Assembly (NCBI GenBank): GCA_046263195.1
Contig: JBHELG010000069.1
Location: 1-26,271, forward strand
From: JBHELG01 sp046263195
Lineage (GTDB): Bacteria; Actinomycetota; Nitriliruptoria; Nitriliruptorales; JAHWKO01
Direction: 5' to 3'
Length of the DNA stretch: 26,271 nucleotides
A program made the position numbers and the translations under genes. Every line of letters begins with the position of its first letter. Within the stretch, counting starts at the first letter, position 1. Below, piece by piece: positions 1 through 7,349 of this stretch. The notes under the pieces were generated by a model, which worked only from the letters and a program-made list of their open reading frames with translations, was not told where the DNA came from and made no database searches.

Positions 1-392
1 AGGGAGGCCTGCACCTCGGGTGGGGGCGGACCGATCGTGCCGGGCTCTCGGCCACCGCGGTCGAGACGCAGCAGCGGCCGGCCCCCGGCTCGGACACGGA
101 CCTTCTCGGGGGTGGGCGCGTTGGTCGACAACGCGATGACCTTGACGCCCGAGTGGGCGAGCAGCTGAGCGAGCTCACGACCAGGATCATCGTGGGAGAG
201 GGCGGTGACGAGGGTGACCTCACGTCCTTCGGCCGCGGCGAGGAGAGCGGCGAGGCCCGCCCCGCCGGGACGGGTGCGGGTGCGGGACTCGTCGACGACC
301 GGAACAGGAGCGTCCGGGGCGAGCCGCTCGACCGTGCCCTCGACATCACGGTCGAGGAGCGAATCGCCTACGACGACGAGGCGCCCGCTCAC
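1..392 (-). CDS. hldE: HldE-type D-beta-D-heptose 7-phosphate kinase, N-terminal part (cut by window edge)
   Basis: This is the first 130 residues of a PfkB/ribokinase-fold sugar kinase. The family phosphorylates D-glycero-D-manno-heptose 7-phosphate to the 1,7-bisphosphate in the cytoplasm, on the way to ADP-heptose. The N-terminus reads LVVVGDSLLDRDVEG, followed by APDAPVPVVDE and RPGGAGLAA, which matches the start of HldE kinase domains (GDxMLDRY, then PGGAGNVA). The GTG start at 392-390 overlaps the gmhA stop as GTGA, so translation is probably coupled. The rest lies beyond the left edge, so it is unknown whether an adenylyltransferase domain follows. It is a paralogue of the complete hldE at 17035. 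The operon position and motifs make the kinase call firm; the exact sugar is inferred from the gmhA and gmhB neighbours. Confidence 0.85.
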   Translation of the reverse strand, partial: MSGRLVVVGDSLLDRDVEGTVERLAPDAPVPVVDESRTRTRPGGAGLAALLAAAEGREVTLVTALSHDDPGRELAQLLAHSGVKVIALSTNAPTPEKVRVRAGGRPLLRLDRGGREPGTIGPPPPEVQAS

Positions 393-1111
393 CCGGGCCG
401 TCCGTTGCCCTCGACAGGCCCAAGACCGCGACTCCGACCTCTTCCCTGATGAGTCCCACCTGAGTCCACGGCAGGTGGAGCAGTGACCCTACGCGGGCCG
501 CTCGCGTCCGCGCTTGCCAGCGTCGCTGGCGGGGAGACGTCGAGAGTGACGTCGACGGCGGCGCACAACAGGTGGATGAGGACGAGGTGGGCTTCCTGGG
601 TGGTAGCGGTGGCTGGGCTGTCGACCGCGAACGCCTCATCGCACAGTTCGGCGATGGGGTTCGGACGTGGCCCCGTCAGTCCCCACGTGCGCAACCCCAG
701 CTGGCGGGCGGTCCGAACGGCTGCGACGACGTTTCTGCTGTGTCCGGAGGTGCTGAGAGCGACGAGCACATCGCCTTCACGGCCGTGAGCGACGACCTGG
801 CGGGCGAAAGCGGCCTCGACGCCGTAGTCATTGGCGATGGCGGTCAGGCTCGAGGTGTCGGCGTGGAGCGAGATCGCGCTGAACGGGCGCCGATCGTCGC
901 GGTAGCGGCCGACAAGCTCGGCCGTGAGATGCTGGGCCTGCGCCGCGCTTCCCCCGTTACCGACCGCGAGCAGCCGGCCGCCGTCCCTGAGCACGTTCGC
1001 GAGCTCGTGTCCCCACCGTTCCAGGACCGGCAGGTCGCTCAGGATGTGCCTCAGCGTGTCGATGAGCGCCCCGACGTGCGACGACCCATGCAAGAGCGGG
1101 CGCAAGGTCAT
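389..1111 (-). CDS. gmhA: Phosphoheptose isomerase GmhA with a C-terminal tail
   Basis: This SIS-domain enzyme converts sedoheptulose 7-phosphate to D-glycero-D-manno-heptose 7-phosphate, the first step of ADP-heptose synthesis. It has 240 residues from the ATG at 1111. That start has a strong GGAGGAGG site about 7 bases upstream and overlaps the preceding stop as ATGA. The phosphate-binding segment GNGGSAAQAQHLTAEL is at 51-66 and LSTSGHSRNV at 119-128. The metal-ligand set typical of GmhA is present as H61, E65, Q172 and H180. The SIS domain ends near residue 191, the usual GmhA length. About 49 further residues are Gly/Pro/Arg-rich and look disordered. The frame stays open upstream of the chosen start, but that stretch overlaps the GT4 gene and does not resemble the family. 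It sits between a GT4 gene and hldE in the same operon. Confidence 0.9.
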   Translation of the reverse strand: MTLRPLLHGSSHVGALIDTLRHILSDLPVLERWGHELANVLRDGGRLLAVGNGGSAAQAQHLTAELVGRYRDDRRPFSAISLHADTSSLTAIANDYGVEAAFARQVVAHGREGDVLVALSTSGHSRNVVAAVRTARQLGLRTWGLTGPRPNPIAELCDEAFAVDSPATATTQEAHLVLIHLLCAAVDVTLDVSPPATLASADASGPRRVTAPPAVDSGGTHQGRGRSRGLGPVEGNGRPG

Positions 1112-2325
1112 CCCTGTACCTCCTCCGCGACTGCAGACTGGCGGGCCACAACCCGCGTGTAGACCTCGGAAGTAGCCGCGGTGATCCGGTCCCACCCGTA
1201 ACGCGCTCGTACACGACTCGCGCCGGCCTCGCCCAGGGCCTGCCGGCGCGCTCTGTCATCGAGCAGAGCGTTCAGAGCGGCCGCGAGAGCGCCGGGATCG
1301 CGCGGGGGGACGTGAAGACCGGTCACCCCGTCGACCACAGTGTCGATCATGCCTCCGACGGCGGAGGCGATAACTGGCACGCCGCACGCCATCGCCTCGA
1401 CGGCCACGATGCCGAAAGGCTCGTACCAGGGTGTCGCCACCACGACATCCGCGGAGCGCATGAGGCGCGGCACGGCCTCGCGGTCGAGCCTGCCGAGCAG
1501 GACGAGCCGCTCGGTAACTTCGAGGTCGTCGGCGATCCTGCGCAGCCGGCGGGCCTCGGGATCGAGGGGCAGCTCGTGGCGCGGTGGGCCACCAGCCACG
1601 ACGAGTTCCGTTTTCGGCACGTGGACGAGCGCTCTGATGACGTCGTCGATGCCCTTGCGTTCGACGAGGCGGGTGACGACGACGAGACGACGCCACCCCT
1701 CACGCCGCGGCGCGGTCTCTCCCACCGGTGTGAAGAGGTCGAGATCGACCCCGCAGGGGACGACCGATACATGTTCGAGATCGCCGGCGAGCCGGCGCAG
1801 CTCGAACAGCTCATCGCTGCACGTGGCGATGATGTGATCGACGTTGTGGGCCAAAGACTCCTCGACTCCCAGCCGCTCCGGTGGGCTCGTGTCCTTCCTG
1901 CCCTGGTGGCGTCGCTTGACGACGCCCAGCGCGTGGAAGGTGTGCACGACCGGCACGCCGCTCGCCCATCCCGCCTTCAAGGCCGCGTAGCCGGACATCC
2001 AGAAATGGGAGTGGACGAGGTGGGGGGGACGTCGACGCCAGGCTCGGCTCAGAACGTCGGCGAAGTCGTCCATGTAGCCGAAGAGGTCATCCTTCGAGAC
2101 GTAGCGAGGGGGACCGGCGTCAACGTGCTCGACGGTGATGTTGGGTGCGAGCCTCACCCGGCGGGGCGCCGCAGGGTCGTCGCGGCGCGTGTAGACGACG
2201 ACTTCGACGCCCCTGGCGCCCAGTCCGCGGGCGAGGGCCGCTACATGCACGTTCTGCCCGCCAGCATCAACACCGCCGAGCATGGCGAGAGGACTCGCGT
2301 GATCGGAGACCATGGCGACTCTCAC
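1108..2325 (-). CDS. GT4 family glycosyltransferase (GT-B fold)
   Basis: This is a 405-residue retaining glycosyltransferase of family GT4, acting in the cytoplasm or at the inner membrane face with a nucleotide-sugar donor. The N-terminal acceptor domain carries GGVDAGGQNVHV (17-28), a signature shared with sucrose-phosphate-synthase-like and MshA-like enzymes. The C-terminal donor domain has VTRLVERKGID (217-227) and the E-x7-E pair E302/E310 in YEPFGIVAVEAMACG. The start is GTG at 2325, with GGGAGGGGA about 7 bases upstream. The stop overlaps the gmhA start by 4 bases. A 76-base gap separates it from the upstream GT9 gene, the only real gap in this operon. The context suggests that it adds a sugar to the same heptose-containing glycan. 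Donor and acceptor cannot be read from sequence. Confidence 0.88.
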   Translation of the reverse strand: MRVAMVSDHASPLAMLGGVDAGGQNVHVAALARGLGARGVEVVVYTRRDDPAAPRRVRLAPNITVEHVDAGPPRYVSKDDLFGYMDDFADVLSRAWRRRPPHLVHSHFWMSGYAALKAGWASGVPVVHTFHALGVVKRRHQGRKDTSPPERLGVEESLAHNVDHIIATCSDELFELRRLAGDLEHVSVVPCGVDLDLFTPVGETAPRREGWRRLVVVTRLVERKGIDDVIRALVHVPKTELVVAGGPPRHELPLDPEARRLRRIADDLEVTERLVLLGRLDREAVPRLMRSADVVVATPWYEPFGIVAVEAMACGVPVIASAVGGMIDTVVDGVTGLHVPPRDPGALAAALNALLDDRARRQALGEAGASRVRARYGWDRITAATSEVYTRVVARQSAVAEEVQG

Positions 2326-2401
2326 GATTCGTCCCCTCCCATGTTCGGCTCGAGTCGTCGGCCGGGGATGGCTTCAGGTGCCGGCCCGGCTGCCGTCATC
2401 C

Positions 2402-3559
2402 TCACACCGCCGCCTCCGGTCGCCATCGAGCTCCCTGAGGCCGGGTTTCAGACGCGGTACGCCCTGGGGGCACGACCAATGGCGGTAGCGCCAGATCGCG
2501 GTCGGCGAGCACCGAGCGGATCGCATCTATCACGTCGCTCACCGTCACCCCGCCGAGGCAAGGATGACCCGGCACCGGGCAGGTCGTCGCCCGGCAGCCA
2601 GCACAGGCGATGTCCTGTTCGCCGAGCAGGATGTGGCGGACGCCCCATGGCCGCCAACGGCTACTCGGCACGGTCGGGGCGAACAGTTCGACCACCGGCG
2701 TTCCGACCGCCGCCGCGAAATGAGCCGGCCCCGTGTTGCCGGTCACGACCAGGTCGGCGTCGGCGAGGACCTCGACGAGGGTGGCGAGATCCGTGTGGCC
2801 CCCCAGATCGACGACACCCGGACGTGGTCCTCCCGACACCTGTGCCGTGAGCGCGACCTCGTGCGAGTCTCCGGTTACGACGACCCGCCAGCCCGATGCG
2901 AGCAGCGCCTCGACGAGCGAGGCGTGGCGCTCCGGCTCCCAGGCGCGGGCAGGGACGGACGCGCCGGGGTGGACCACGACGTAGCCGGGAGGGCCGGCGG
3001 GATGTGGGCGCCCTGCAGCTGGGCGCTTCACGTGTAGGCGGCCGTCGTCACCTGCTGGGAGTCGGAAGCCGAGCGTCGCAACGAGGGACAGATGGCGCTC
3101 GACCTCGTGGACGTCGTCGCGTATGCGGTGGCGGACGTCGAGAAGCGATCCAGGATAGTCCTCGCTCACCGCTGCGATCGTTTCTATGCCGGCGAAGCGC
3201 AAGAGCAGCGCGAGCGGCAGCGCGCTCTGATGGAAGGAGGTGAAGATGACCGCCTGGTCGACCTCGAGGCCGGCGACGTGATCGACCAGGGCAAGTTCGA
3301 GGTGACGTCGCACGGGTTTCGGATCCGGATCGATCCACGCCGCATGATGGGTGAGCACGTCATCGACGCCTGGCAGCAGTTGAGCGGCGCGCCGCCCGCG
3401 GGGACCGCACAGGAAGGTGACGCGGCGGGCACCTGCCGCGACGGCTCGGACCGCCGGGCCTGTGAGCAGGACGTCGCCGGAGTTGTCGAGCCGGGCGAGC
3501 AGCACGTGCGGTGGTGCGGCTTCCCCGCCTCGCCGATCGGGACCCGGACGCCGGCTCAC
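2402..3559 (-). CDS. GT9 family glycosyltransferase, heptosyltransferase-like (WaaF/RfaF type)
   Basis: This 385-residue protein belongs to the ADP-heptose:LPS heptosyltransferase family (GT9, GT-B fold). It opens with HVLLARLDNSGDVLLTGPAVRA, the usual GT9 N-terminal strand and GD loop. It continues with VVHPGASVPARAWEPERHASLV in the donor domain and NTGPAHFAAAVGTPVVELF, the conserved TGPxH segment. A cysteine group (CAGCRATTC) follows, as in many GT9 proteins. The GTG start at 3559 overlaps the gmhB stop (GTGA). About 20 residues precede the first strand, so a slightly later start is possible. Since gmhA, gmhB and hldE share the operon, a heptose donor is likely. The acceptor is unknown, because typical LPS would not be expected if this is an actinobacterium. 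Confidence 0.88.
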   Translation of the reverse strand: MSRRPGPDRRGGEAAPPHVLLARLDNSGDVLLTGPAVRAVAAGARRVTFLCGPRGRRAAQLLPGVDDVLTHHAAWIDPDPKPVRRHLELALVDHVAGLEVDQAVIFTSFHQSALPLALLLRFAGIETIAAVSEDYPGSLLDVRHRIRDDVHEVERHLSLVATLGFRLPAGDDGRLHVKRPAAGRPHPAGPPGYVVVHPGASVPARAWEPERHASLVEALLASGWRVVVTGDSHEVALTAQVSGGPRPGVVDLGGHTDLATLVEVLADADLVVTGNTGPAHFAAAVGTPVVELFAPTVPSSRWRPWGVRHILLGEQDIACAGCRATTCPVPGHPCLGGVTVSDVIDAIRSVLADRDLALPPLVVPPGRTASETRPQGARWRPEAAV

Positions 3560-4146
3560 GCCGCCGCCCCGTGGAGCAGCAGATCCACCGCACCGCTCAG
3601 GTCGCGCGCCACCTCCGGAGCAGCGAGAACCTCTTCCGGTCGAGTCGTTGCCGTCGGGACGAGGATGCCGCGTGCTCCCGCCGCCTGGGCTGCGGCCACA
3701 TCCGAGCCGATGTCACCGATCACAGCGCAGCGGCCAGGCTCGATCCCGAGATCAGCGGCCGCCTTCAAGACGAGACCCGGGGCGGGCTTGCGGCAGTCGC
3801 AACCGTCCTCCGGGCCGTGAGGACAGACGTAGAAGCCGTCGAAGGGACCGAGCAGAGCCTCGACGCTCGCGTTGACCGCCGCTACCTGCGCGGAAGAGAG
3901 CAGGCCACGAGCCATGCCACTCTGGTTCGTCACAACGGCGAGCCTGACTCGAGCGGCTCGCAGTCGCTCGAGCGCCTCGTGGGCGCCGGGCAGGGCGCGG
4001 ACCAGTGCAGGATCGCCGTTGTAGGGCACGTCGGCGATGAGCGTGCCATCCCGGTCGAGGAGGACGGCTTGGGGCGACGGTCGCCAGAGCATGGGGTCGG
4101 GCCCAGCGGCAGTCGACGCCGAGGGGTCGTGGCAGACGGCGTTCAC
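3556..4146 (-). CDS. gmhB: D-glycero-D-manno-heptose 1,7-bisphosphate phosphatase GmhB
   Basis: This is a HAD-superfamily phosphatase of 196 residues. The family removes the C7 phosphate of heptose 1,7-bisphosphate to give heptose 1-phosphate, the substrate for adenylylation. HAD motif I is LLDRDGTL, with D31 and D33. Motif II is VTNQSG (72-77). The zinc loop characteristic of GmhB is CPHGPEDGCDC, with C108, H110, C116 and C118, followed by K120. Motif IV is GDIGSD (144-149). The start is GTG at 4146, with AAGGGG a few bases upstream. An ATG at 4092 would remove 18 poorly conserved residues but lacks a ribosome site. It is the first gene of the leftward operon and overlaps the GT9 gene by 4 bases. 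The closest alternative is histidinol phosphatase (HisB-N), but the heptose context argues for GmhB. Confidence 0.9.
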   Translation of the reverse strand: MNAVCHDPSASTAAGPDPMLWRPSPQAVLLDRDGTLIADVPYNGDPALVRALPGAHEALERLRAARVRLAVVTNQSGMARGLLSSAQVAAVNASVEALLGPFDGFYVCPHGPEDGCDCRKPAPGLVLKAAADLGIEPGRCAVIGDIGSDVAAAQAAGARGILVPTATTRPEEVLAAPEVARDLSGAVDLLLHGAAA

Positions 4147-4593
4147 GACAGCCCCTTCACCTGATTACCTGCGCCCCCGGTTCTTCGAGGGATGTCGCCG
4201 ACGGTCCTACCCCCGTCACACGCCCCCGAGCCTCGCCTGCTGCGGTCGGACCTCCCACGCGGGCGTGTATCCAAGCACTTGCCGGTCTGAACTCGCTGCA
4301 CGTCGACGATCCCACTGGGATACGACATGGAGAGAAATCCAAATGGCAGCCCCGCCCATGGGCATCCTCGCGGGAGCAGGATGCAGGTCGTCCAGTTTTT
4401 TGGCGTCGTCCAGTGCCCTTGGATGCTCACCGGATCCAGTACGCCTGGCAATCCTTGCCTGGCAACCCGTGCGCCAGGGGTGACCGCATGAAGGTCATTA
4501 CCCGTCGGGGTTTCAATCAAGCGCATGGCCTCGCCCCTCGGGGCTGTCCTGAATCCTGGTCCGAACAGAGTATGGAAGGGCAAGTTAGCCACA

Positions 4594-4622
4594 GAATATG
4601 GAAAGATAAGGAAAAAGTGCAA
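4594..4622 (-). promoter_or_regulatory. Possible promoter of the leftward heptose operon
   Basis: On the minus strand, TTGCAC (4622-4617) is followed after 17 bases by ATATTC (4599-4594), or after 16 bases by CATATT. This resembles -35 and -10 boxes in the most AT-rich part of the region. It lies about 450 bases upstream of gmhB, so it would imply a long leader. Confidence 0.3.
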
Positions 4623-4748
4623 GTGCTCCTCGGCCCACCCAATCGAGAGCACAAATGGGTGAAGCTCCCCGCTCAGCGCCCAAGCCGTGAGGGTGCTGGC
4701 CGAGTGGTGTTAGGGGCGATGAAGTCCGCCATGTGCCCTGCTATCGGA

Positions 4749-4792
4749 CGATCCCCACGCCGGCGGAGGTCGTCCCACCGGCGTGGGGATCG
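4749..4792. repeat. Perfect 15-base inverted repeat (hairpin)
   Basis: The left arm CGATCCCCACGCCGG (4749-4763) pairs without mismatch with CCGGCGTGGGGATCG (4778-4792) across a 14-base loop. No T-run follows on either strand, so it does not look like a classical intrinsic terminator. It lies alone in the gene-free region. An RNA structural element, a protein-binding site or a remnant of a mobile element are all possible. Confidence 0.75.
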
Positions 4793-5961
4793 CGCAACCG
4801 TAACGGGCCACTTCGCCTGCGCAGAGGAACTCGAGAGGCGAAGCGACGAGAGGGCGGCACCGCTGCTTGCGTGCCCAGAGTGACTGGCCATGGCACGCGT
4901 GCTCGCGGGCGAGGTCATCGCGCCGCGAGGTGGGAGCACGAGCAAACTCACCTGCTCACGTCGCGATTTCCGCTTCCTTTTCACAAGGGTCGAGACGAGA
5001 TTCGGGGACGGGGCGTCGAAGGTTGCATCGGTTTGCACCGTGCGCTGAGGCGGCCGCTTCGCCGCTTCGTTAGCGCGATGGCCATGTCAGGTGCGGGCCT
5101 CGCAACCCGCCAGCTCCGGATCTTCGCCACTCCATCCGGCTTGCGGGCGGGAGGATGGAGCTCCTTTCCCGGAGTGGGCCCTAAATCACGACGGGCACGT
5201 ATGGTTCCCGACCCGAAGAAGACGGCCCCGCTCCCAACGATTGCTGTGTGCGCGGCCTCAGTGGGCTCCGTCTGCGAGGAATATGGCCGACTGGACCTGC
5301 CGCCGGTTGGAACGGTTGTGTCTGCAGAGGACCTCCGGTGACCCCAAATGCCCGAGGGTTCCTCACGCAGCGCCAGTGCATGCGATGGCAATGTCTGCCA
5401 CGCTCAGGAGCGGACGGATCGCGGCTGGCTGCGGTATCGCGACCACGCGCACCAGCGGCGGACTCGTGCTTGAGGCCAGCACGGACCCCCCGGAGCACGG
5501 CTGTGTACGGCCGCGCGGCCGCTGTTGTGGCTGACAGCGGAGGCTCTTCTCGCCATCCGGTTGATCCGACTGACCCGAACAATCCCGCGTTCGGAATAGG
5601 GCGTCACTCGGAGGTGGTTGGAACGAAAGGGGTGAGCACAGATAGACATGAGCAGACTCAGGACAGGTCTCTTTGGCGGGAGATGATGGGCGATGTTGAT
5701 CCTGCCTTGACCACAACCGTGCTCGTCTGATCAAACGTAGAAGCTGGCTGGTGTCTGGTACTCGGCAGTGTTGGGAGGGAGCTCGGAATGCAAACGAGGG
5801 CGACCCTGAACGGGGCGTCTGCCATTGAGACGGGCCTTCGCCCTGCCAGCCGAGCAAGGATCGGATGCGGGCTCGTGTCCCCCCACGTTCGGACGAAGCT
5901 GTGACGGGGGGATCCCGAGGGTTTTCGCATACTGGAACAGAGGCCGGACTGGGAGGATGAC

Positions 5962-6342
5962 ATGCCGAAGAGCAAAGAGGATCTGCCCGACACCTTGCAG
6001 CGTTCGCCAGAGGAAGCTCAGGAGACCTTCATCAAGGCCCACGAGAGCGCAGTGGAGACGTACGGGGAGGGGGAGCGTGCCCACCGCGTCGCCTGGTCCG
6101 CGGTGAAGCACAAGTACGAGAAGGTCGGAGATCATTGGGAGCCGAAGGACGAATGGGGGCCTTCCGATGAGCGGGCTGCCAGCGGTGGGCCCGATCCGGA
6201 TGGCGCGACCTACGGCGGGGTCGATGTGAAGGGCTCCACGAAAGAGGAGCTTTACGAGCGGGCACAGGAGTTGGACATCGAGGGCCGCTCGAAGATGAGC
6301 AAGGAGGAGTTGGCTCAGGCCATCGCGGAGGAGCAGGACTGA
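5962..6342 (+). CDS. ChaB family protein with C-terminal Rho_N-like domain
   Basis: This is a small acidic soluble protein of 126 residues. Residues 1-60 match the ChaB fold: MPKSKEDLPDTLQ, then EEAQETFIKAHESA, and ERAHRVAWSAVKHKYEK. ChaB was named as a regulator of the cation transporter ChaA, but its biochemical role is poorly defined. The linker (about 62-90) is rich in Asp, Gly and Pro. Residues 92-126 (STKEELYERAQELDIEGRS, then KEELAQAI) resemble the Rho-termination-factor N-terminal/SAP-like helix-extended-loop-helix, which often binds nucleic acid. The combination is common in actinobacteria. The start has GGGAGGATG a few bases upstream. The stop overlaps the proposed CTG start of the M28 peptidase (CTGA), which implies co-translation. 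Confidence 0.85.
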   Translation: MPKSKEDLPDTLQRSPEEAQETFIKAHESAVETYGEGERAHRVAWSAVKHKYEKVGDHWEPKDEWGPSDERAASGGPDPDGATYGGVDVKGSTKEELYERAQELDIEGRSKMSKEELAQAIAEEQD

Positions 6343-7349
6343 GTCACACGGGGAGGAGGCGCAGCGGGCTCATTGCTCTGCTCCTGGTACTGGCCGGCTG
6401 CTCGGTTGCTCCAGGACCCACGAGCCCCCACGCGAATACCTCCGACTCGCGCGCTCCCACCTGGGGCGAGTCCCACTCCGAGTCGGCTGCTGGCGCGCCC
6501 GAGGCCACCACGCAGCCGTCCGCTCCAGCGCACCGTGGCCGCTTCGATGCGCAAGGAGCCTTGTCCTTCGCCCGTCGACTCGCCAACGAGGTCGGACCCC
6601 GTCCGGCCGGCTCCACGCGCGACGAACTGGCCCGCGCGCTCGTTGCGGCCGAGTTTCGCGCCGCCGGCTGGACCGTCGACGAAGAGCCGTTCCCACTCCC
6701 GCAAGGGGGGGCGAGCGCGAACGTCGTCGCCTGGCGGGGAGAGGATGACCGCGCACGCATCCGGCCGGGGCGCTACGTCGTCATCGGCGCCCACCTCGAC
6801 ACGGTGGAGGGATCACCTGGCGCGAACGACAATGCGAGCGGCGTCGGCGTTCTCGTCGCCCTGGCGCGTGAGCTTGCAGACGAGACACTCGAGGTTCCGG
6901 TCGTCCTCGTCGCCTTCGGCGCCGAGGAGTACCAGCCGTCCCAGCCACCTCGCCACCACGTGGGCTCGGAGCAGTTCGCCGCCCGCCATGCGGGCGACGT
7001 CATCGCGGCGCTGTCCGTGGACATGGTCGCCAACGGAGAGGTCACCTGCATCTGTTGGCTACGCGGGAGCCCCGACACCCTGGCCGCCCGCCTCCATACG
7101 CTGGCGCCGCAGGCTGGCTTTGCGGTTCGCAGCGAGGGCGATTTCAGCGACCACGGGCCCTTTGCTGCTCGTCTCTTGCCGGCTGCCGTTCTGTGGACTG
7201 GTAAGGATGGCGTCTACCACACGCCACGGGATACCGTCGATCTCCTCGAGGTGGAGGACCTGCGCCGAGCCGGAGATCTCACCCTTGCCTTCCTCAGGAG
7301 CCTCGCCGCTGCTGACAGCGGCGGTTTACGTCGCAGCGTGCAGCGCTGA
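6339..7349 (+). CDS. M28 family metallopeptidase, predicted lipoprotein with CTG start
   Basis: This is a zinc aminopeptidase-like protein of family M28, probably 336 residues. The peptidase domain begins around residue 75. It carries the five metal/catalytic positions: GAHLD (H152), GANDNASG (D164), GAEE (E196/E197), SVDMVANGE (D228) and YHTPRD (H294). Upstream the frame stays open and encodes an excellent lipoprotein signal: TGRRRSG, then LIALLLVLAGC with the lipidated Cys at 21, then a Ser/Pro/Ala-rich linker. No ATG, GTG or TTG lies in frame ahead of it. The CTG at 6339 overlaps the ChaB stop as CTGA and has GGAGGAG 5 bases upstream. A TTG at 6561 is an alternative but would discard the signal. 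It is likely anchored outside the membrane. The 3' end overlaps the convergent membrane gene by 24 bases. Confidence 0.8.
   Translation: MSHTGRRRSGLIALLLVLAGCSVAPGPTSPHANTSDSRAPTWGESHSESAAGAPEATTQPSAPAHRGRFDAQGALSFARRLANEVGPRPAGSTRDELARALVAAEFRAAGWTVDEEPFPLPQGGASANVVAWRGEDDRARIRPGRYVVIGAHLDTVEGSPGANDNASGVGVLVALARELADETLEVPVVLVAFGAEEYQPSQPPRHHVGSEQFAARHAGDVIAALSVDMVANGEVTCICWLRGSPDTLAARLHTLAPQAGFAVRSEGDFSDHGPFAARLLPAAVLWTGKDGVYHTPRDTVDLLEVEDLRRAGDLTLAFLRSLAAADSGGLRRSVQR

Larger units (their letters stand above)
4147..5961. other. 1.8 kb region without a convincing gene
   Basis: No reading frame here resembles a known protein or shows the codon use of the flanking genes. The open frames on both strands are rich in Arg, Ser and Pro and look like chance frames of GC-rich DNA. 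Parts near 4560-4620 are clearly more AT-rich than the rest of the window, as expected of a regulatory region. The stretch holds a possible leftward promoter (4594-4622) and a perfect 15-base inverted repeat (4749-4792). I found no tRNA-like T-loop signature and no transposase remnant. Confidence 0.6.

Noticed and set aside
1312..2850. Rightward open frame of 512 codons antisense to the GT4 and GT9 genes
   Set aside because: It crosses two genuine leftward genes and their intergenic gap and shows no domain motif.
4143..4652. Leftward open frame of 169 codons whose stop overlaps the gmhB GTG
   Set aside because: The overlap resembles the real operon junctions, but the protein has no recognisable motif, its start has no good ribosome site, and it crosses the AT-rich promoter-like patch.
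4749..4792. Possible type I-E CRISPR repeat (GATCCCCACGCCGG resembles such repeats)
   Set aside because: There is only a single inverted pair, with no regular spacers, no further repeats and no cas genes in the window.
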